DNA of 64,000 nt from Symbiodinium natans. Lineage: Eukaryota; Sar; Dinophyceae; Suessiales; Symbiodiniaceae. The stretch lies in contig CAJNDS010000802.1 of assembly GCA_905221605.1 (NCBI GenBank), positions 434,001-498,000 on the forward strand, read 5' to 3'. A program made the position numbers and the translations under genes. The notes under the pieces were generated by a model, which had not been told where the DNA came from, searched no databases, and saw only the letters and a list, made by a program, of their open reading frames with translations. Shown one piece after another: positions 57,600 through 64,000 of this stretch (its first letter is position 1; each line of letters starts with the position of its first letter).

Positions 57600-60300
57600 C
57601 GGTGGTTGCCCATTGGCGTTCAGGAGACGATTTAGGGGTTAGGATTTCAGGGACTCTGCCTTAAGGCAGGGAGCTTTCGCGGGGTCCTTGGAAGCGTGTA
57701 AAGGCACTCCAGGTGGGAAAATGCACAAGACCCCAGTGGCACGCTTTACAAAAAGGCACTCCGCAAAAGACACAACAGATAATGTCAAAGCCCAAGCATT
57801 GTCAAAGTTTTTTGCGCTGCTAACTCACAGGAGTACTTCTTGGCATATGGCAAACAAACTTTTGGATCAGCGTGGGTTTGGCTGAAGGAGCAGTTTCTGC
57901 CTAGCGACATGCTGTCGACGGATTTAGGTGCTCGCCACACGGCTGCAGTTTTTGAAGGTTGGATGTCTTGAGGCAAGTTGAGCTCATGATTACTCACGAT
58001 AGAATGAAGTTCGGCAAATCACCAGCCTCACTCACCGGTGACTCGTTGGTCGGGTGAAGGCCGGCGGACAATCAGCTTCTGCAAGGCAAGTTGTATTGCA
58101 TCTGATACCAGGGCTCCTTGACCCAACCGAGGTGCACGGGACTTGAGCTCTGCTCCTTGGTGCATGACGAGATACACGAAGTTACGACGAGCCCTTCTGA
58201 GCTTTGCACGCTGCCGAACGGCATGGCTTGCGATCTCAGCTGGGCTCTTGCTTGTGCCGCATGATCCCTCGATTTTCAGTCTGCATGTTGCACTGAGTGA
58301 CGCTGATGCCTGAGTGGTCCGAAAGGCTTGACCCCCGCATCCCACAGCTTATAGACTATTGGTAGATCTGCCCAACGCCTCCGCGGTGGAAAGACCGCAT
58401 CAACCGAAGCTCATCGACGATGCTCTTGTGGCGGCATGTTGGTTTTAATCCATAGTGTTTGCTTGGGCAGTGGTCCGTCGTTTTGCACGAGACCGATTAT
58501 CAGACCACACAGGCATCATGCACAAGTGGCTGAATCTTCCTGCAGCTCAGCGCAACTCTGTGCGTTTGGATGCTAGTGCAAACGTAAAGCAGTATGATGG
58601 CCATTGTCTCGCTGGGCGGGAGTCAGTAAGACGTGTACCGTCATGGCAGGGAGAGACTTAGGGTGGATTTGAAGAACGCTGGGCTTCCGTGCCCTTGACA
58701 CTTGACACTGCCGGGTCCAGAGCAAGGTTAATCATCGACACTCGGCAAGCTGGTTGCTGGGATGCGCAGTATGTGTTCTGATGCGTGCTGTGTTGTTAAG
58801 GGCCCGGCGCTTGCCTCCGACCCTCAAGGGTCCTTCGCACATCAGGATTGTGTCAGCACGTTTTTGTGCCGCCAATAGACCAAGCTCGGCAGATGATCAG
58901 CACAACTACGAAGGTGGAAGCATGCTATGTTTCTGGTACCATCTGCCTGGTGCCGAAGACCTGGGTGTGGCCAGCTGTGTTTAAAAGCCGAGTGTCCAGT
59001 TTGCGACGGCACTCTTAGAGTGAGGCACGTCACAGGTTCCTTGGTTTTTGAATCAAGAATTTGTCAAGATAAAGCCGCTCGCGCGGGCTGACTGGCTGCA
59101 TACAAGAGAATGTTGCCGGCAGGGGTAGGGTCTGATAGTTGACGAGGCTCATGCCTCCGTTTCAAATTGAAAATTTCAATTGGCTTCTTTTCCAGTGCTG
59201 GGGAATGCTGGAAGTCTTGATGGCATGCGGCAGGCATCTACATTCCACATGTATCATATGCACACATGTTGTTGCGTGGCTGGTAATGGAAAATGGGCCG
59301 TTCAAACAACCAACTGCTGGAGTTTGAGCACTCTATTGCGCGTGCCACTTTGGCAAGCGGCCGCTTCTGCAGAAAACAGTCAGCACGTACCTGTGTTCTG
59401 CAAGCAGCGCCTGCACCATACAGAGCCATAACGCACACGCAAAACAAATGCTACTCGACTTTTCTCCGAACTTTGAAGGCTTTGACCTTGGGCTGTCCAG
59501 CAGCGGCTGCAGCGCCACAGGATCTGAAGAGATAGCTCGGTGTTAGAATGCAGGTTCTTACATGTTCTTAATCTTTGTTGAAGCCTGAAGGAGCCCTGAA
59601 GCCTGTGTCGCAGGTCACGTGCGCAGTACATCTGCCAATGTTGCCTTCTCTATCTGCACAGGAGCACCCAGTGGCTGATCCAGGTGAGGCTGTGCAGCGC
59701 TCAGTCCACATTGCACCTTCAGTGACATCCCAAGGGCCATCCAGATTCAGACACAGAGCTGATGATCCAAAGCCCATTTCTGCGCTTGCACACGTATGGG
59801 ACCTTCTCCACCCTTCGGCATTCGCGCGCCATGGGGTCCGGAAGTTCGGCGCGCAAGGCCGCTAAGGCTGGTAGGACTCGTGGCTAGTCGTCATAGACGG
59901 CATAGAGAGCATCGACGCGGCCTCGCCCTCGTCGTATCTTGCGCAGGCTCAGGAAGGCCCGGTTCCTGAAAGAAAGGCATCTGAAGCTGTTCCTCGGACT
60001 TGAGCTTGAGACTTCCACACCGGGGCTGTCCGGTAGTCAATTCGCGGAGTTTGCTTAGGGAACTCCTGCCAGCTGTACACAGTTGCTTCACAAGGGGATT
60101 GTGCATCCGGATTCTCCCTCCTAAAAAAGAGGGGCGCGACCCATACAGAGCTTTCAGCGTTCACAAGCATAACTCAGCCCGAGGCAGAGCCAAGTGATCT
60201 CAGCACAGTAGATGGCCGAGCCGCTGTCATGCAGGCCAGGTGTAAGCGTCACACCATGCCTGTGCTGCTGTGACGGGTTCTATGGCGTGCATGGGCTAAA
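57600..60300 (+). other. No gene recognised
   Basis: Only short frames without family motifs on either strand. The 105-residue minus-strand frame at 58028-58345 has balanced composition but no recognisable domain. Confidence 0.4.
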
Positions 60301-60315
60301 CATGTTGTCCCACAG

Positions 60316-63300
60316 GCGAGCTTGCAAATGTCGAAGATCGAGTTTGAGGAGCACATGCTTCGGCTGGAATGCCAGTTCCGGTTAAAGTCTGTGATTGACA
60401 AGACGGAACACCGTGGTTTGTCCCTGTCCCAGCTACATGGCCTGCAGATGCCTGTAGCTTTAGCTACTAGTCGGTGCAGGTATGAGCTTCCGTCTCTCAG
60501 CGGTTTCATTTTCCGACATGGGTTGCGGAAGGCTACGTGACATCCGAGACTTTGCGGAGCAACATTGCAGCCGGTGGTGCGATCTCGCTCCGCCTGAAAG
60601 ATCTGCAACGTCTGGCCAGACATTACGCATGGACTTCTTGAACCTGTACCACATGTGCACATGGTGCATCCTTCCCGCCACGCATGTGGACAATTGCAGC
60701 TTCGTTGAGCTACTGAGCAGAAAACAGAGTGCAGCATAGTCGAACAAGAGGCAAGATCCACTACAGCTCGAAGGCTGCACTACAACCGAGGCTTGTGGCA
60801 GCCAGCGATCAGATACCCAACTGGTTCTGCAGTCACTGGCGGCCTTGCTCAAGCAATTGAATGCACCAACTTCTGCACTATTGTGATTCCACACGAAGCA
60901 AAAACTAGGAGTAGTGGAGGGAGGAACGTAGCTGGCGGAAGTTCCTGGGCTCTCTCAAAACTCCCGCTGTAAGGGCTCCAGTTCCGGCGTCTCCACTAGG
61001 ATTTTGAGTGAAGGGCCCTTATTTGACATGTAGATGTTTTGCTACTCGAGGAAGTGCCTCAAGAAATGCCTCGGCCATGCCCCGGACTGTCAGTTTTTTG
61101 GCGCTGGCCGGCTTGAGTTCCAGGGGTGGCTTCTTGGATATCCCTGTTCCCTCCATGACAGGATCTTCACCCAGAGAAGCAGCACGTATCGCAAGCCCCA
61201 ATAGACAGATCCGAGCACGAAACCGCCGACCTCAAATTTCAATTTCGTTCTAGCATAAACTTGAAACGTTTGCCGGCTCCAGCACGTTAAGATATCCAAG
61301 GCTTCCCCATTGACAGAACCAAACGGTAGCTCTTAGCACTTAGCCCGCAGCCTGTTAGGCAGCCTCGCCCCTAAACTCTGCGCCAGGGGTAGTCCTAGGC
61401 CCATCAAGCGAGAGACAGCTTCTTTTAGGGTGATAGCCTGCAAAGCTGAACGCATCCGCTTCAGCAAGGTGGGGGGAGCCTATCCAAGATTTTGCGAGTT
61501 GTGTAGAAGCCCATCAAGCCTTGCGGCGCACTGATGCTTGGCAAACCGGCTGAGATCGGAATGGTGGAGCCCAGAAAATAATTGGGTGAAGTGCAGATGC
61601 TGCAGATCATACGTTCAGCTCAGGACTTCTACTGGATATGTGCCTATGCGAACAGGCAGCACAGCTTGCACGAAGAGCTCGTCACCGATCCATCGCAAAC
61701 TAGCTTCTACAAGGCGCTGAACAGGGTTGTGTGCCGTTGGTAACCCCTGTCTCGTTGTGGTGCGACATGTCTTTCGCACGTCTGATGCACGTTGGCTTCA
61801 AGATGCTGCCCTGATGATGAAGGCCATGTGCTTGTCGAAGGGTGTGCTCGTCATTCTTGACGAGGCCGGGTCAGTGCTCCAGAGATGGAGCGAAGAGGTT
61901 CAGAAACACAGCAAACACAGAGAAGCAAGAACAAATCAAAGGACAAAGAACTCTAGGTCAGGCAAGATTGCGATCGACGAATTCGGGGCAAACACATGCA
62001 CGCACTTTCACCCTTCTCAACGTTTCTTCTGCTGCTGCTCTCCTTTACTAGTTTTGATGACCGATCGCAACTCGGAAACTGGATGCGATTCAGGAAACTG
62101 CGGCTCAGGAAAGCTTTGCGCAAAGCGGAAAACTGCGCGATGCAGGAAACCGGAACCGCCGGAACCATGCGATTCAGGAAACCATGTGAACGGAAACTAC
62201 GGGAGGGATGATAACGTGCATGTGCAGAAAGCTTTACGATTCCCGAATGTGCGATTTTCAGTTTGCCGAATCTGCGCTTTTCAATTCCCCCTTACGCGGT
62301 TTCCAGTTTCCCGGATCCGCGGTTTCCGAACTCGCGTTGTCCCTATCCCGAATCTGCGATCTTGGTCCGTTTCTCGAATCTGCTTTGTCCCCCCTCCCGA
62401 ATCATGTTGTTTTCCAGGTTGCGAATCCGCGCACTCAGCGCAGTTTCAGTTTCCGAATCCTCTGCTGACCTTGTCTCCGTTATTTGCGAAGCAGCTTTCT
62501 GTATGTATCTGCTGCTGTGAGTTCCTGCCCGTCGCCTTCGAGTATGCTGTCTTGCTTCATCTGCATAATTTCGCTGTATTATATAGTTGCTACGCGTACT
62601 TTCGGCCGTGGTTTCTGAATCTCGGTTTTTCCTTGTCCTTGGGAGTCGCTTTCCCGGTTATCTCTGAACTCACCCATGTTTGCCGACCCTCGCGTCCCTC
62701 GAGCGTGAAGAAGAGCCATGCCCTGAAGCTGCCGTCCGCGCAATCGAGGCTTGATTTGACGACTGCGATTGCAGGGCATCTCATCTCCGAGTCAGTTTAC
62801 TACATTACATCATATGAATACATCATATATACATTTTTGTGATATCCATGGGCCGGAAATGTGGAACAGCTTTGGCTCCTTGCCTGGCGCTATACAGTGA
62901 CATCGTCGAATCCCCCTGCGCCAATTTTGCCGCCATAGCTAGGGCGAGTTGACCTGCCGCCATCCCAGGCTAACAACGCCGTTTTGTACCACTTTCAATT
63001 TTGAGAGCTGCGAGATGGTTGCTCTAGAGACGGGCGAGAAGCAGGAGGGGAAAGAGAGGGGAAGGAGAGGAGAAGGAGAAAAGCAAAAAAGAGATGCCAA
63101 CAACCAGTCTCTTTCGGCTTGCGCGACCAAGATGTTCTTGCGACCAGACAGATCACAAGAAATGTGCATTCGCCGCTACTTTTCCAAGTGGAAGTGGCAA
63201 AGGGCTTGATGAGCCACGGGGAAATGTCAATGTCATTACTTGCAGAACCATACTGCACGCTCCTTTTCCCTTGCCCACTCAAGAGGTAAGAGGAAGCTTT

Positions 63301-64000
63301 AGTACATTTTGGGTCCTGAACTGGCAGAGCACCTGATTTGGGGGACATGGAGTTAACAGGTGTCGCGCCCCCAGATCTAGATCGTCGTGGCTCCATGAAA
63401 AGAAGGAAACCAGCATCGTAAAGTCTCAGGGGCCTTGATTGTGATGAGGTGGGCCCAGCAACACCGTTCACCCGAATCTCGGCCCCAAAGTGAGTCGGCA
63501 CCAGCCATGCAGTTGTGTAATTGGGCTTGCCTGTCATGCAACTGAAGTGCAACAACGTTGTCTGAGGGATTGAAGGCTGCAGAGTCTTAAGGTCTTGGGG
63601 TTTATGCCGCAGTGTGATGCGCAGAGCAAGTTAGTAGTTAGCTACTTCATATTATAGATTAGATATCATAGTCTACTTTATATATATATATATCATGGTG
63701 AAGCTTGTCCTCCAGTTCCTAGGCATCTGGTGCGCCTTTGAAGCATATGTTGCGCTCGTCGACCGGCCTCGAGAAGAGGCCCAGTGCGAACAATGCATGC
63801 ACAAAGGGATGTCCAAGCGCCGCACTTCTTGCTAGCTTTTGTCGGTGAATGCTTCGTTCGCAGGCAATGCTGCTAGACATATCCTGTCGCCACGACAAGA
63901 CGACCTATCTGCTGACAGATGGGCTTGCTGCGGATGAGGCTAAAATTCAGGACGACAGCTGCTGCAGCATGGCACTCTGTGCAAAAGTTGGGATTTGTGG
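60316..64000 (+). CDS. Dinoflagellate WFx[11 protein letters not shown]-family protein, partial (3' end outside)
   Basis: Exons by motif: about 60320-60475 ([20 protein letters not shown]...); about 60620-60730 ([20 protein letters not shown], then [12 protein letters not shown]); about 60810-60845 ([11 protein letters not shown]); about 61600-61720 ([20 protein letters not shown], then [14 protein letters not shown]); about 61807-61880 ([20 protein letters not shown]); and about 63865-63960 ([20 protein letters not shown]). I recognise this order from an expanded dinoflagellate family in which WFVSHWWGE is followed by YWVCAYANNQ and a VLDxxxxxxSRxWC segment. Its function is not established; the core resembles a TIR-like fold by inference. 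The long frame at 61727-62842 is mostly intron with an inverted repeat. Confidence 0.6.
62050..62470. repeat. Inverted degenerate repeat (GATTCAGGAAAC / GTTTCCxGAATC)
   Basis: 62070-62210 repeats words like GCGATTCAGGAAACTGCG; 62230-62460 repeats words like TTTCCCGAATCTGCG, close to the reverse complement. It lies in an intron of the WFxSHW-family gene. Sequence 62.5-63.85 kb contains no further exon I can support; 63.0-63.1 kb is purine-rich, and a short (TA)n lies near 63680. Confidence 0.7.

Noticed and set aside
61727-62842. 371-residue open frame
   Set aside because: Only its first ~50 codons match a protein family; the rest crosses an inverted degenerate repeat and has no motif.

Overview
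This window reads as nuclear DNA of a dinoflagellate (Symbiodiniaceae/Polarella-like). The evidence is: every gene I can identify lies on the + strand, genes are cut into many tiny exons, most introns begin with GC (some GT or GA) and nearly all end in AG followed by G, tandem arrays and microsatellites are abundant, TTTAGGG-type telomere motifs occur internally, and several protein families are typical of dinoflagellates (single-domain voltage-gated cation channels, multi-domain globin/ion-transport proteins, WFx[11 protein letters not shown]-type proteins). I saw no bacterial operons, rRNA, tRNA or CRISPR. Most long open frames are not genes; real coding sequence was found by following conserved protein motifs from exon to exon, so exon ends are hand inferences.

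The main feature is a RAD5/HLTF-type DNA translocase and ubiquitin ligase whose motifs appear in the correct order from about 1 kb to 50.5 kb: HIRAN (1.06-1.5 kb), Walker A (4.0 kb), TTY motif (5.37 kb), DExH box (5.8-5.9 kb), TGT-PLQN (split between 6.16 and 16.46 kb), VEPW (16.65 kb), RRTK (17.16 kb), the rest of the N lobe (19.36-20.84 kb), RING finger (22.3-22.7 kb), then motif IV FSQW (47.8 kb), motif V/VI (49.5-49.7 kb) and the C-terminal helix (50.4 kb).

Other genes sit inside its introns. The 10.3-kb intron at 6166-16457 holds a 96-bp satellite, two related ~42-bp arrays, an intronless ASCH-domain gene (11490-12233) and microsatellites. The 2.2-kb intron at 17197-19361 holds a complete intron-containing calmodulin-like gene (17361-18563). 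The large gap between the RING and the C lobe (22.7 to 46.9 or 47.8 kb) holds an HSD17B10-like short-chain dehydrogenase (24502-33861), whose own first intron contains a two-globin/ion-transport gene (24798-29560); a prolyl-hydroxylase (EGLN/PHD-like) open frame (34235-35467); an unrecognised gene with an FYKKFNPEKL motif (37.7-39.3 kb); and a voltage-gated cation channel (about 39.6-44.1 kb). If the RAD5 model is one gene, this is a same-strand 'Russian doll' of genes within introns within introns. The CaM-in-RAD5 and globin/channel-in-SDR nestings are the best supported; the single-gene link across 22.7-47 kb is an inference.

50.6-60 kb is mostly unassigned, with a cyclic-nucleotide-binding exon pair at 51.9-52.1 kb and an inverted minisatellite at 57.1-57.6 kb. 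60.3-64 kb holds the 5' part of a dinoflagellate WFx[11 protein letters not shown]-family gene that runs off the window, with another inverted degenerate repeat in one of its introns.
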